Shown here piece after piece: positions 1-10,249 of a stretch of DNA of 64,000 nt. Location of the stretch: NCBI GenBank assembly GCA_022606425.2, contig JAHDVF020000462.1, positions 1-64,000 of the forward strand. The letters are read 5' to 3'. The notes beneath the pieces are model-generated. The model did not search any database and was not told the DNA's origin. It worked only from the letters and a program-made list of their open reading frames with translations. Within the stretch, counting starts at the first letter, position 1, and the number at the start of each line of letters is the position of its first letter. The stretch is from Lepidostoma basale. Its lineage: Eukaryota; Arthropoda; Insecta; Trichoptera; Lepidostomatidae. The translations under genes were made by a program, and so were the position numbers.

Positions 1-112
1 CAAACATTTGAACAGCCCGTGAAAGGTAAAACTTGTCATTTCCATAAAATATAATAAAACTTCTAGAAAACATACGTTTTCATTACTTTATTAAATATTG
101 ATTGTTAAAGTT
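1..112 (+). repeat. Family A palindrome, right arm only
   Basis: This is the right half of the family A palindrome: a decayed GTAAAACTTGTCATT segment followed by the family's conserved AATATAATAAAACTTCTAGA block and ending near ATTGATTGTTAAAG. The left arm would lie before the window starts. From 113 to about 720 I see no gene or recognisable repeat, only AT-rich sequence with a short G-rich patch near 280-300. Confidence 0.6.
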
Positions 113-807
113 GCTGAAAGGAGGTTTGAATGATGAAGATTCGTCTCAGGCTTCTAATAAAGGATTTGTCGTTTATTAACATAACATAAATTATTCGGAA
201 TTCTCCGAGACACATAATGTAATAAAACGTCAGAGTAATTATAAATGAACAATTTTAAATATTCAGTCCTCTGCGTATGGGAGGAAGGGAGGCAGGGGGT
301 GATTATCCCTGAGGGTGGTTTCCAAGACAATTTATTTAACGTGACGTTTATTTAGGATTTCCAGTACTTAATGTAATTTATAAAAGCTGAAATCTGACTC
401 GGCAATTTTTAATTACTCGGTACGACTGCGGAGAGGAAAATTTTAATATGTACGAGCAAGAGCGAGTAGGCGAAATAGCGGGGACAACACTTTTGTATTG
501 TAATTTCGTGTTAAAACACTTCATTTTAAAATAAATGAGATTTTAACTAGTAGTTGGTATATTTATTATTATGGGTTGATTTTCATTATTTTGATTGATG
601 GCACAAAGGCACAGAGTGGCCAGGAATAAGTCGAGAAGGGAGGCTTTTATTCAATGTACGAGTATATTAAACTATATGCTCGTATATTAAAGTATATGCT
701 TTTATTAATATATTTGCTAATCATGTAAAAGGAACAAGTAATAGAGGAAGACCGAGAACGTGTAGTACGATCAAAACAATCAAATATTAAATGTCGGCCA
801 CGTGAGG

Positions 808-1302
808 ATCCGAGTGGTTAGTGCTTTCATTTCCACACCAAAGGTTTCGGGGTTCGATTCCAGGCGATGGCAGTGTAATTGTTACACTATCTTTGGTATG
901 GTAAAGAATTCATGTTTTTATTATTATTTGATTGAATCGCTCTTTACATCATTACAGCGCGAGCTAAATCGATGTAAAGAATATAGCAATCAAATTGATT
1001 CGCGTGACATGTAATAGGTAGGTAATCTATCGCCATTTTTTTGTCAAGTGAATTCTTCACGAGACTAAAGACAATGTGACAATCACACTGCCATCGCCGG
1101 GAATCAAACTTAGGACTTTCAGTGTGGCAGTCAACGCACTTACCACTAGGTCACGAAGGTCGAAATGTGACATTAAAAGGGCCATAGATTAGCTTCCAAT
1201 CACATGTCCCGAGAATTACTATGATAGCTAAACCCTTTACATCGATTTGGGTCGCGCTGTAATGATGTAAAAGAGCTATGCAACAAAATAATAATAACAA
1301 AA
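808..1302 (+). mobile_element. T SINE (tRNA-derived), outer copy, split
   Basis: The head (about 808-914) has an A-box-like CCGAGTGGTTAGTGC and a B box GGTTCGATTCC, the internal RNA polymerase III promoter elements of tRNA-derived SINEs. The body resumes at about 1163-1302 and ends in an AATAATAATAA tail. The continuity of the two parts is seen by comparison with the intact copy at 38962-39200. A reverse-orientation copy separates them. Confidence 0.75.
915..1162 (-). mobile_element. T SINE, inner nested copy
   Basis: Read on the minus strand this is a full SINE: tRNA-like head with B box GGTTTGATTCC-like sequence next to GGCGATGGCAG, the common body, the GTAATGATGTAAAGAGC region and an AATAATAATAA tail at about 915-935. 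It lies inside the outer SINE. Any target duplication is very short (ATG or AATG). Confidence 0.75.
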
Positions 1303-1412
1303 CGACGTGCGTGTATCATACAATGAAAGAAGTATGTTATGAAATAATATTGTGGAATTCCATTATTTCTGTCTACACCTTCGGAGAGTAGGCGCGAAGG
1401 TTAGTCAATTAG

Positions 1413-1924
1413 TTTGTGTATTTTTTTTTGTATATGTGTTAAAAAAGGGGTTTTATTTAAAATTGTGATTTCACATTAAGGCCGGGGTGGTTTCCAGGTA
1501 GCTTTATTTACCCTTCAATGTGTGCGCCTGGGTGTACCCTAGTTCATTATTTGAATAGCAGTTAGCGTGGGCCGCCTTCCAGGGTTCCAGAAAGCCATGG
1601 AAAGCAATTGTAACTTAAAACCTTGCCTCGGTCGTTAGGGAGGGAGTCTGGGCGATGAGATTTGCAGGTCAGGGTCTTTGGGACTTAGGGAGTTTAAGAT
1701 GATAAAGGGCTCTCACTTTACGACCGGCCAAAGTCGTGAGGTGAGATAAATAAACTTACTTAGAGTTGTGTGACATAATTACTCATACCTGATCTTCCCC
1801 CATTAATAACATTTATTCATTCATGCATTGATGACATTTTTCAAACCGTAAAATTTTCAAATAGTTTAACAGCCTAAAAAATAAAACTGTGAAACAATTT
1901 AAAAAATACGTTTAACTGATTTTT
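1413..1924. other. Unassigned intergenic sequence
   Basis: No gene is seen. A moderately GC-rich block at 1470-1760 (GGCCGGGGTGG near the start, GACCGGCCAAAGTCG near the end) differs from the AT-rich surroundings and could be an old repeat, but I saw no second copy in the window. Confidence 0.4.
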
Positions 1925-2165
1925 CTTTTGCTTCTTCTTAGTTTAGGTCTAATGACCTGTTTATGACGGTTAGATGTCCTGGGATGATGTCCATCTCTTC
2001 GGCGGCCTTCCTGGTAATTTCTTGTTGCTCGGGTTTTTTTCATGAACTATTTTGTGATCACTCCAGAAGCGCCTCCTGCTTCTTCTCCATCTTACTAAGT
2101 TCTCAACACCACATATAGACTTTATCGTCTCATTTCCGACCCTATTTGGTCGTAAGATTCGCATA
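1925..2165 (-). pseudogene. Family Q LINE C-terminal fragment
   Basis: The minus-strand frame contains WRRSRRRFWSDH and GRPPKRW, the basic C-terminal motif typical of RTE-type LINE proteins (W..H...GRPPKRW). The 3' side has the GATGTCCTGGGATGATGTCC block (reading on the plus strand) shared with 24905-25035. Only the C-terminal end is present; there is no reverse transcriptase core. Confidence 0.55.
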
Positions 2166-2197
2166 TCTGCTATGTATAATAAAATATAACTAACATA

Positions 2198-2700
2198 CTT
2201 AATTAACTATCATCGTACAGTTTCCCTGTAGTCGTAGACAGAGAGGATGGAACGCCACACTTTTCTATCCTGACATAAATTTCGCGCGGCACCTACATTC
2301 ATACATCGTGACACGCATGCTCGTCGATTGTTCCGACTTCGAACATAGCAAACTTTCAGTAATTTTTTAATTTGGTCATGCCATGTCTACCCTTGCTTTC
2401 CTTAGAATACTTTTTCCATTCACACTACTTGCATACATATTTTACAACATTTTCCCCTTATCCATTCATTCTCTTTGTTTGAACCCTCTTTACCCCCCCT
2501 TTTTTTACAACGGATGTAATCATCTACTTGCAATTCTTCCTTCGGTATTCAATCATAAATTGTTTTTTGCATATTGTTTTTAATGATCTCCTTACTACGT
2601 TATTTATCCTACTTTCATTCTTCTTTTGCTAGCTTCAAACTTCACTTCCAAAGATAACGGTTGGCACTAAAACCATTTCATACTTCTTTCTTCTTTGTAC
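2198..2700 (-). mobile_element. Family L LINE 3' fragment
   Basis: From the tail side it shows a decayed AATTAACTATCATCG, the AGACAGAGAGGATGGAACGCC block, then antisense of the LINE C-terminus (RGRPRKTW region) and of the upstream RT thumb up to about 2700. Several frameshifts and stops make it non-functional. The plus-strand frame at 2383-2583 is its antisense shadow. Confidence 0.75.
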
Positions 2701-2754
2701 TGAAAAAGAAGCACACATTTGATCACATGTTTAAGATGACCAAATTTCTCGTTT

Positions 2755-3165
2755 TCAGTTGGTTCTGAGTCATGAACAATGACTCTTAAACATCAACAAT
2801 GAATCTACTGGTTTGAGAATAGGATCCAAAGAATGATCTTGGAATCCAGACCTGGTGTTGCACCGGAAACTTGGAGGCATATGACCAACCAAAAATTAGT
2901 ACAATAACCCAGAAGCCACTTATAACGAGCACCGTGAGCCGAATAGACCATCATCAAGAATCAAGAATCAAGAGCCAGTACGCGTCAAGACCGGCTGGAG
3001 TAAGACTTCTAGGAAGGTCTAGACCGCGCCTAATGGATAATTTTCTGGCTGATATGACTGCTGATCGAAAGGAATTAGAAGCTTGGAATTACATCATAAA
3101 GGAGGCTAAATCTCTTCAAGAATTGTTCGGCCATCTACAATATGTAAGTAGGAAAGTCATATTTC
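2755..3165 (+). pseudogene. Family M LINE C-terminal fragment
   Basis: The open part encodes GVRLLGRSRPRLMDNFLADM and later IIKEAKSLQELFGH, matching 40206-40590 (ILADLARLEESDCW; EAKTLQELYGH). The upstream block GGTTCTGAGTCATGAACAATG corresponds to the YGSESW segment that follows the RT domain in RTE-type LINEs. It lacks the catalytic core and ends near a weak GTAAGTAGG tail. Confidence 0.7.
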
Positions 3166-3218
3166 TTAATCGTTAGTTTTAATCATAGGGATTAGTTTGC
3201 AGCAAAGTGTAATATTTT

Positions 3219-3330
3219 ACCCAACCAATGACAGGTCATAAGTCCTGTAAACACCTTGATCATCCATGTTCAGTTTCCAGTTTGCGTCTTCGTCTCTATT
3301 GAGATACAATTAAAAATTTGAATTAACCAC
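3219..3330 (+). repeat. Family R repeat, 5'-truncated copy
   Basis: About 105 bp from ACCCAACCAATGACAGGTC to GAGATACAATTAAAAA, essentially identical to the 3' end of the fuller copy at 3343-3832. Loss of the 5' part with a shared 3' end is the pattern expected for retroposition, although the family shows no coding capacity. Confidence 0.7.
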
Positions 3331-3342
3331 CCTTTGGTGTAA

Positions 3343-3832
3343 ATCTAGGATTTGTATACAGGTATAAGTATACATTCACAAATATTTGGTCTTCAAATAT
3401 TCTGGTCAAAATTCTTTGGCATATAGAATGGAATAATACTCCTAGCGGCTTCTAACAATATGTTAGGCGACAGCCTTCGCATTGTGTTTATAAGGTAGTT
3501 TGCTAAATGCCGAAAATCATTCTCCATAGAGTGGGTCGGTTGTATAGGTTAATTCTTGAAATAATTCACAAGTGCAACCAAATCTACATAGATGGCTGAC
3601 TGAAACTGACACGTGAAAATAAATATGGATTTTGAGGTATATATACATCTTCCAAAAAGTTGTCAAGTATGATCACAATAACAAAGGTGGAATGGGGAAT
3701 GTTGTAATTACAAAAAGCGTGCGCTTAACCCAACCAATGACAGGTCATAAGTCCTGTAAACACCTTGATCATCCATGTTCAGTTTCCAGTTTGCGTCTTC
3801 GTCTCTATTGAGATACAATTAAAAAATGTAAT
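3343..3832 (+). repeat. Family R repeat, full-length copy (about 490 bp)
   Basis: It begins near TCTAGGATTTGTATACAGG and ends at CTATTGAGATACAATT. Landmarks shared with the copies at 5098-5575 and 21228-21725 are TTGGCATATAGAATGG, the CCATAGATGGCG-like step, GGTGGAATGGGGAATGTTG and CCAACCAATGACAGG. The family is unclassified; no long open frame is present. Two other R copies also sit next to an A palindrome. Confidence 0.75.
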
Positions 3833-3857
3833 ATTTTTTATGTTTTTTGTTTTTTTT

Positions 3858-4349
3858 TTCCCGTTGCTGTACATATTTTTGTACAGCGGATTATTTGAAC
3901 CCAATTACTGTAAACAACCTTTTAGCTTTTAAATAATTAATATGAATGAAAACGTCAGATTTCTAGAAGTTTTATTATATTTTATGGGAATGACATGTTT
4001 CGTCCTTCTAAGGAAAGTTTGTTTGAAAACATGAGCATATTTGCAACAAAAAATATTTGATAATGCCTTAGAAGGGCGAAACATGTCATTCCTACTTCTA
4101 GAAAACTGACATTTTCATTCGTATTCATTATTTAAATAACGAGTTTTACAACATTGTTCAAGAAACAGTAAGTTTCAGCTATTGATTCTAAAGACATATG
4201 ATATGTAGCTAATCTAATAACAATTTATTGTCACGTGAACTCTACATCAGACCAAAGCCTGTGACAATCAAACTGCAATCGCCGGGAATAAAACACGGGA
4301 CCTTAGGTGTGGCAGTCGTAGCTCTTGCGACTCTGCCAAGAGAACGTCC
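3858..4349 (-). mobile_element. T SINE interrupted by an A palindrome
   Basis: The tRNA-like head lies at about 4230-4349 (minus strand) and the body runs to about 4172. The tail part (GGGTTCAAATAATCCGCTGTA, minus strand) resumes at 3858-3922. The order matches the copy at 38962-39200. The sequences next to the insertion, AGCTGAAAC and AGCTAAAAG (minus strand), look like a duplicated target. The plus-strand frame at 4228-4506 is a chance ORF across it. Confidence 0.7.
3923..4171. repeat. Family A palindrome, full copy
   Basis: The left arm carries TTCTAGAAGTTTTATTATAT and GGGAATGACATGTTTCG; the right arm is its reverse complement and ends with TTCAAGAAACAG. The right arm shows the hammerhead-like layout at 4057-4087: TTGATAA, hairpin GCCTTagaAGGGC, GAAAC, ATGTC. 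Two bases differ from the CUGANGA core consensus, so this copy is probably inactive. It sits inside a T SINE. Confidence 0.75.
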
Positions 4350-4737
4350 TTTTCTAAGGCATTTTAATATTTATATATTTAAAATCCCCGAATTACGTCT
4401 TTCCGAAATAAGCCCCTTATGGAATTTTATCGAAAAAATGGCTACTTTGGAATTCAACAACTTTAATTGGGAAATATTATTTTTTTATGTTATAAAGGTT
4501 AGCTAAAATCATTTGTAGGTACTCGTACCTATCTTTCTTGTTTGTCTCTTTGTCTCATTTCAGTAAATAAAAATCAAATGTTTTCATTTTGAAATACTGT
4601 TACTATTATACGAGTATGTTACGTATCACAATTCAATTTTTGAGATTGTCGCTTTCGTCAAGCCGAGCTGCAATTTAAAAAAAAAATATATGTATCAACG
4701 ACAGTTTTTCAAGCTAAATGTGTAATATATTTAAATA

Positions 4738-4850
4738 GTAATTACGGGTCATAAGAATTAAAACGCTGTTTTCAAGAATTTAATTATATTTTATAAGAGT
4801 GGCATATTTCGTTTTTCTAAGGCTTTATAACATATATGTTTATGCATTAA
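4738..4850. repeat. Family A palindrome, left arm
   Basis: TTTCAAGAATTTAATTATAT then GAGTGGCATATTTCGTTTTTC and CTAAGGC match the left arm of the family. The right arm is missing or unrecognisable. The interval 4350-4737 and 4850-5097 holds no gene; a T-rich stretch with CCACATTTAGATTTTCC near 5040 was not assigned. Confidence 0.5.
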
Positions 4851-5097
4851 ATACAATTTCTGTTTGTTTTTTCATGAGTTGAGCTCTCATAGATTTCATT
4901 TTATTATAGAAGTGGAGAGGTACAGAATATCGTTTCGCTTCGCTAATTTCAATTCAAGGGATTAGTTTCCAGCAACATTTTTTCTGGTTCTTAGGATGCC
5001 ACTTGCGCCTTTATTGTGATAGTTTCCCGTTGCTTTCCACATTTAGATTTTCCGCACAGAAAAAATATTTATATAATTTTAAAAAATATTATAAAAA

Positions 5098-5575
5098 ACA
5101 CATTTGATATTTAATTGTATCTCAATAGAGACGAAGAAGCAAACTGGAAACTGAATATGGATGATCAAGGTGTTTACAGGACTTATGACCTGTCATTGGT
5201 TGGGTTAAGCGCACGCTTTATGTAATTACAACATTCCCCATTCCACCATTGTTATTATGATCATGCATGATAATTTTTGGAAGTTGTATATATACTCCAT
5301 ATATGCCTATCTTCACGTGTCAGTTTTAATTGGCCCTCTATGTAGATTTGATTGTACTAGTCAATCTTTTAAGATTAACCTATACAATCCACCCACTAAC
5401 GCCATCTATGGAGAATGATTTTTAGCATTTTAGCAAACTACTTTATTAACACAATGCGAAGGTTATCAGCCTATTAGCGTATTGTTTAGAAGTCGCCTGG
5501 AGTATTATTCCTATCTTATATGCCAAAGAATTGACCAGAACGATTACAAATAGTTTTGTGAATGTATACTTATTC
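5098..5575 (-). repeat. Family R repeat, full-length copy
   Basis: Same landmarks as 3343-3832 on the opposite strand: AATTGTATCTCAATAGAGAC at the 3' end, CAACATTCCCCATTCCACC in the middle and ATATGCCAAAGAATTGACC toward the 5' end. The two copies are highly similar, suggesting recent spread. It abuts a degraded A palindrome (5576-5700). Confidence 0.75.
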
Positions 5576-5700
5576 TTATTATTTATTGTTTCTTGAACAA
5601 TGACGTTAAACTCTATATACAAAATTTTATATAAATATATATGTTTTGCTTCGGTAAAGCATTTGATAATGCCTCGAAATAAGATTGAATCTGTTTTGTG
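5576..5700. repeat. Family A palindrome, degraded
   Basis: TTATTGTTTCTTGAACAATGACG is the family A terminus; TTTGCTTCGG and TTTGATAATGCC mark the decayed central hairpin. The arms no longer match well. Confidence 0.45.
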
Positions 5701-6445
5701 TAATACAGCTAGTCATAAATATAATAAAATAAAAAAACGCTTACTAAGATAATTATTTATGGAATTAGAAACGTTTTTATAACATATTTTTATCGCTGAA
5801 TGATTAAAAGTTTGAAAACTACAAAATAAGGGTCTTCTCATTACCTCGGGTGTGAGCGGGAATCAAACTATACTTACTCTAAACCTAACGAGCCAAATGC
5901 AAAAAAATAAGAACTTGTTTGCTCTTCAACGTGTCAATAAGGGTTTCCATCAAGTTTACTTTGTCGTTCCGCGATAAACCGAAATGGCGACCGTTTTTCC
6001 GCGGCGTCATCCGAATATAATGAAGTGTAAATATTTCCCGGAAACTTTTATGCGAAAATGTTCCTTTTGCGATCTGAATTCTTTACGTCCTTGCTAGAAT
6101 TTCCTGTGTATACTTAGGGCCCTTTTCCAGTGAACGTGAAACTAGCTACATATTCCATTATTATATCAGGGAAACGACGAAGGCAGTGGCAGCGCGAGAA
6201 ATTTTTATATGAATTTTATTTAGGTAATATTTACATCAGAAAGTCGAACTTCATTGGAAGTCGTGACAGACAATTAATTATGCCATTTTGCTAACGTGCT
6301 TGCCAATATAGGGATGTTTTCTATAAAAAAAAAAATGGACTTTTATTGGGTAAGCGTCACACTTCGCGTGGACTCCATAACATTGCGCCATATCTTATAT
6401 AGGTACATATATTTAAAAAAAAAGGAAATAATAAAAATCCTGTAA
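5701..6445. other. Unassigned, single-copy-looking sequence
   Basis: No gene is seen. The block 5930-6260 is richer in GC than its surroundings (for example AAATGGCGACCGTTTTTCCGCG) and has no other copy in this window, so it may be unique intergenic or intronic DNA. A stretch at 5835-5895 (AGCGGGAATCAAACTATAC) weakly resembles a reversed tRNA B box. Confidence 0.4.
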
Positions 6446-6665
6446 TACATATGGTAGGACATGGTGAGATGGAGCAGAACAAGCAAACGATTCTGGCGAG
6501 ACCATGTAAACCGTATGGACGCTCCCAGAATTTCATACACTGTTGCAAGTAGGATATATTTAGGCCAACGTTCAATTGGCAAGCCACCCAAGAAATGGAG
6601 AGATAGCTGAACTTCCGCGTCGTAAGATAAAGCAAATTCTGAGAAAACCAATCACCCGATGTCAT
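6446..6665 (+). pseudogene. RTE-type LINE C-terminal fragment
   Basis: On the plus strand one frame reads RSKRFWRDHVNRMDAPRI and further on IGKPPKKWRDS, the same basic tail (H..RM...GKPPKKW) found after the RT domain of RTE-like LINEs. The two overlapping minus-strand frames at 6343-6665 are shadows. Only about 70 codons remain. Confidence 0.55.
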
Positions 6666-6772
6666 TGAAGAAGATAACGAAGAAAATATAATGTACGAGC
6701 AATAATCATCAGAAATCTTATTAACTCTGGCTTAGAATTATCTGAAAAGGTGTAAGCAATGTTAACCATATA

Positions 6773-7277
6773 TGGGGTGTTTTTTCAAAGGTTTGGTTTT
6801 AAAACTAGCAACATTGTTTCTACAGACTCTCAATTTCACAGTTGACAGTTGATTTGTAGTCAGTACGTTGCCATTTTACTATGAATAGACTTACGTCAGA
6901 ACAGCGCTTGTAAATTGTGCAAATTTATTTTGAAAATCATTGTTCGGTTCGCCAAACTTGTCGTGCACTACGTCCATTTTACGGTCGACATATCGTCCAT
7001 CCGAGCTAGTTATTCGGAAAACTATTGATCGTTTTTGCACCACGTACACTCTAGTGGATAATACGCATCCACAAAGACGACCATTGTCGAAAATTTGATT
7101 TCACGATTGCGCTTCATTCGAGCTAGCCGTGGCGCTCATATGCCCGAAATCGTATTTAAACAATAACGGCATTAGATTATCTATTAAATAAAGCTTATAT
7201 CATAGACAATAACATTATTTTAATGTATTTTTTTATTATTTTGAATGTGTATTGTGAACCCCTTAAAAAAACACCTT
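6773..7277 (+). mobile_element. Internally deleted Tc1/mariner-type element, copy 1
   Basis: Inverted ends of the form GGGTGTTTTTT...AAAAAACACC are followed inside by transposase remnants: RLTSEQRL at the N-terminus (HTH region), DNTHPQRR, and the C-terminal ASRGAHMPEI stop. Known full-length relatives of about 1.2 kb carry a DD(E/D) catalytic core between these parts. Here it is absent, so the element could only move with help from an intact relative. An early TAA after about 11 codons also breaks the N-terminal frame. Confidence 0.7.
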
Positions 7278-7364
7278 TACATGTTAAGGTCAGCCGATGC
7301 TAGGATTTCTTGGAAGAAATTGACTGCGATAATTTGAATTTTTTTTAATGATGTCTCTAAACTG

Positions 7365-7468
7365 GGAAAAGGGGACTCGTGAGAGCAAAAGGCTAAGGAT
7401 CGAGGAACTTTGAAAAACAATATCAAGGAAGCTAAAGTTTTAAAAGAGTTATATGGCTATCTCCTACT
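7365..7468 (+). pseudogene. Family M LINE 3' fragment
   Basis: AAGGATCGAGGAACTTTG and AAGGAAGCTAAAGTTTT...GAGTTATATGGC correspond to the last 35 codons of family M (DRGAW...EAKTLQELYGH). It ends where family N starts. Confidence 0.55.
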
Positions 7469-7469
7469 T

Positions 7470-7660
7470 CCGTTCTGTCATACCTTGGTGGTGCATAAGT
7501 CCCCAAGGATTCTCCCGTACCCGACTTTATTGTACTCCTGACACTTAATACCATTCCAAGTGAGTTCTGCTCCTCTAACCTCGTCCTACAGGGTTCTTCT
7601 TTAGTTGTCGCTAGATCTGCCTTGCTTCCTCATTCCATGGCTATCTTTGTTCTCTAATTA
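7470..7660 (-). pseudogene. Family N LINE C-terminal fragment
   Basis: Antisense of the same segment seen at 21755-22085 (TGTCATACCTTGGTGGTGCATA at the 3' side; AGATCTGCCTTGCTTCCTC further in). In the better copy the protein reads HTLRRNPAYIAQGALD and RATWRRALQDD, typical of RTE-like LINE C-termini. Heavily decayed. Confidence 0.5.
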
Positions 7661-7754
7661 ATAATAAACTTTCGTATGAAGCACTTGTCGTGTGACATTA
7701 TTGAATAAAATAATAATAGCCTTTTAGTAATTTGTATTAACACCACTTTATTTG

Positions 7755-7810
7755 GTAACACCAACCGGTTTCGCTCCCGCCGGAGCTTCGTCAAGTTGAG
7801 AGAGTAAACT
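7755..7810 (-). ncRNA. Hammerhead-like motif, family E
   Basis: On the minus strand: TTGACGA, extra A, hairpin GCTCC-GGC-GGGAGC, GAAAC, then the self-complementary ACCGGT. Only the first base departs from the CUGANGA core. It is followed by TTGGTGTTACCAAATAAAG, a pLTR-like end. Another copy of the family is at 50580-50760. Ribozyme activity is inferred from layout only. Confidence 0.45.
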
Positions 7811-7840
7811 TAGTTTGTTTAATTAAGATTAGTTACAAAA

Positions 7841-8249
7841 ATCTCTTAGACGAATGTGTGGATATTCTGTGTATGATAGAGTGTCGAATGAAAATATAAG
7901 AAGTGAATGCGGTGCGAATGATGGTGTCATGAACAAATAATGAAAGGATCATTAAGATGGTTTGGACATATGGAAAGAATGAATGAAGAAAGAATGGTAA
8001 AAAAAATTATATGTTAATGATGTAAATGGTACCAGAAATAGAGGAAGACCAAGGAAAACGTGGCACGATCAAATAAATCAAATATTGAATGTCGGCTATG
8101 TGAGGAGTCAGAGAAATCGACGCGCGTGCATGACACGATGTATGAATGTTGAGGAAGCGAGAGAAATATGTCAGGAAAGAAAGGTGTGGCAGTCCATTCT
8201 TTCTGCCTACCCCTTCGGGGAGACGGCGTGATGGTTAGTTAGTTAGTTT
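7841..8249 (+). mobile_element. Family L LINE 3' fragment with intact GTTA tail
   Basis: Covers the segment encoding CGYSVYDRVSNENIRSECG-like residues, then LRWFGHMERMNEERM and RGRPRKTWHDQIN, the end of the protein and a clean (GTTA)3 tail. It is nearly identical to the corresponding part of 26182-27168. A missing base around 7935 (GAACAAATAATG) and an extra A near 8010 shift the frame. Confidence 0.8.
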
Positions 8250-8666
8250 ACAAAAATAAAATAGTCACAGGTATAGATAATACGCATCACGGCATTTAAC
8301 GAGTAAACATGTAGTTTTAACAAACATTTTTAGAGATAATAAGGTTTAATTGAAGTACTCAATCTTAAAAATCAAATAAATGTTGGTTATAAAAAAATCT
8401 AATTTTTATACACAAGAAAGGTTGACCCCTAATATTTCACAAGCCCCCCTTGCGTTTCGGGGCGCTAGATTTTATCAGATCATATCGTCTATCATTTTTA
8501 AAGAGACACTTTCACAATTTCCCGTTTATATGAAAATTGTAAAGGTAGCATTTTTTTTATCCGTTTGACCAGGTAACTCTAAACATTTTTTTTGCTAAAA
8601 TTCTAGAACACATCATCACCATAAGTGAATCTTAAATTTCAACGCGATTGTTTAGCAATCACACTA

Positions 8667-9160
8667 AACAAACAAACAAACTATCACGCCGTTTCCCCAC
8701 AGGGGTAGGCAGAGAGAATGAATCGCCACACTAATCTATCCTGGCAAACCTCTCCAGATTCCTCCACATTCATACAACGAGTCATACACGCACGTCGATT
8801 CCTCCGACTTCTATCATGACCAACTTTTAAAATTTAATTGATTTGGTCATGCCATGTTTTCCTCGGTCTGCCTCGACTCCGTACCGCATTTACATAATAA
8901 ACGTATACTTTCTTAACCATTTTTTCTCCATCCATGCGTTCCATATGTCCGAACATTCATAATTTTGTTCATAATACCTTCTTCCGCTCTATATTCCTTT
9001 CTTATATCAGCATTTGAGATTCTGTCGCATATCGTTCTTTCACACATACGTCTAAGGGACCTCATCTCATTCATTTATTCTGATTTCATCCTTCTTCTGC
9101 CAGTTCCATGCTTCGCTTCCATACATTAGGGATTGGACTAGAACTCCATTAAGCAATCCC
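8667..9160 (-). mobile_element. Family L LINE 3' fragment, TTTG-tail subfamily
   Basis: The 3' end is (CAAA)n on the plus strand, then CTATCACGCCGTTTCCCC and the antisense of the C-terminal coding region (GTACCGCATTTACATAATAAACG), up to the TATGGAAGCG step near 9120. Sequence differences such as GACTCGAGG... and GACCAACTTTTAAAAT set this subfamily apart from the GTTA-tailed copies. Confidence 0.75.
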
Positions 9161-9261
9161 ACTAAATAATTGAAAAGTCCAAGGTTTTTAAGGTTTAGTA
9201 AACAGTACATTTTATACTGGCTTTTTATCATCCGTGTATTGAATATACGAGTATATCATAT

Positions 9262-9520
9262 AACAACAAACCATCACGCCGGTTCCTCGAAAGGATAGGC
9301 AGAGAGAATGGACAGCCACACTATTCTATCCCGACACACCTCTTTAGCTTCCTCCACATTAATACAGCGAGTCGATTCTGATTTTTAACATGGCCAGCCT
9401 TTAAAATTTGATTGATTTGGTAATGCCATGTTTTCCTCGACACCGTACTCATTTCACATCGTTAAAGTATAATTTCTTAACCATCCTTTCTTCATCAATA
9501 CGTTCCATGTGACATAATTT
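9262..9520 (-). mobile_element. Family L LINE 3' fragment, TTG-tail subfamily
   Basis: AACAACAAACCATCACGCCGG marks the 3' end; GGCAGAGAGAATGGACAGCC and GGTAATGCCATGTTTTCC are antisense landmarks. An internal deletion removes part of the protein end (GTCGATTCTGATTTTTAAC). Confidence 0.7.
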
Positions 9521-9599
9521 TTTTTCCTTTCATTATTTATTTTTATACTAAAACTTCGGTGATTTTTTTTTAAATACATTTAATTCTAATTAATGATTT

Positions 9600-9895
9600 T
9601 CCTGTTTTTTGGTATAATTGTACTTTCTAATTACTGGTTTTCCCACTTTTATTATGTTGGTATATAATAAATGGTCTTATTGGTTTATTTTAAATTGTTA
9701 TAAATTACTGGTTTTCCTTTTTTTTTATTGTACTTTCTAATTACTGGTTTTCCCACTTTCATTATGTTGGCTTATAATAACATTATTTGTAGCTTCTTCA
9801 CCCAATTAATTTTAACTGTGACAATACCCTTTCATTTCTTGTATGTTTAATTGTCCCTTCTAATCACTGTTTATTCCCACCTTTGTTATATTTGT
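9600..9895. repeat. Local tandem repeat, about 113-bp unit
   Basis: The block TTGTACTTTCTAATTACTGG followed by TTTTCCCAC and ATTATGTTGG occurs at about 9615 and 9728, with a third, diverged unit near 9850 (TTGTCCCTTCTAATCACTG). The array is AT-rich and has no coding signal. Confidence 0.7.
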
Positions 9896-10008
9896 TTGTA
9901 AAATTGTCGACAGACTTCGCATAGTTAATTTTTACCAACCACACTAATGAGTTTTTTGCCCTAAACATATTAAGTCTTTTCATTTTTAACTTCAGTTTAT
10001 TATAACAC

Positions 10009-10045
10009 CTGTCGATGCCAACATCGGTTGGCAAAACAGCTGTCG
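10009..10045 (+). ncRNA. Hammerhead-like motif, family F (degraded)
   Basis: CTGTCGA, extra T, a perfect hairpin GCCAAC-ATCG-GTTGGC, then AAAAC, ACA-GC-TGT and C. The layout is that of a hammerhead with a 3-bp stem III, but G12 of GAAA is A here and A6 of the core is replaced. The sister copy at 62159-62195 has CTGATAA and CGAAG, so a consensus of the two is closer to the canonical core than either. Confidence 0.4.
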
Positions 10046-10249
10046 CGATACTCAAAGTACGTAAAGTAGTAAGACACAGTAAATAAAAATAAATTGTGAT
10101 ATTATAACAGTGTTATAAATTTTAACAGTAACATTTCATTATTTTTTAACGAACGCGTAAAATTTCTTTATTAAAAAAAAATCTGTTGTAATAGGTACTT
10201 GCAATGCAGCATAATTGGTTTCAGTGATAGATTGTATGAATAGGACTAT

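Larger units (their letters stand above)
721..1412 (+). mobile_element. Family L LINE 3' end, interrupted by nested SINEs
   Basis: Two pieces (about 721-808 and 1303-1412) together form one 3' end of family L. The first encodes the remnant of the RGRPRK.W motif; the second carries the terminal untranslated part and a decayed GTTA tail (GGTTAGTCAATTAGTTT). The sequence between them is a T SINE that itself contains another T SINE, so this copy is the oldest layer of a three-level nest. It has no coding capacity left. Confidence 0.75.

Noticed and set aside
6343..6665. Two overlapping 102-codon minus-strand frames
   Set aside because: The plus strand encodes a recognisable LINE end here (WRDH..RM, GKPPKKW); the minus frames are shadows.
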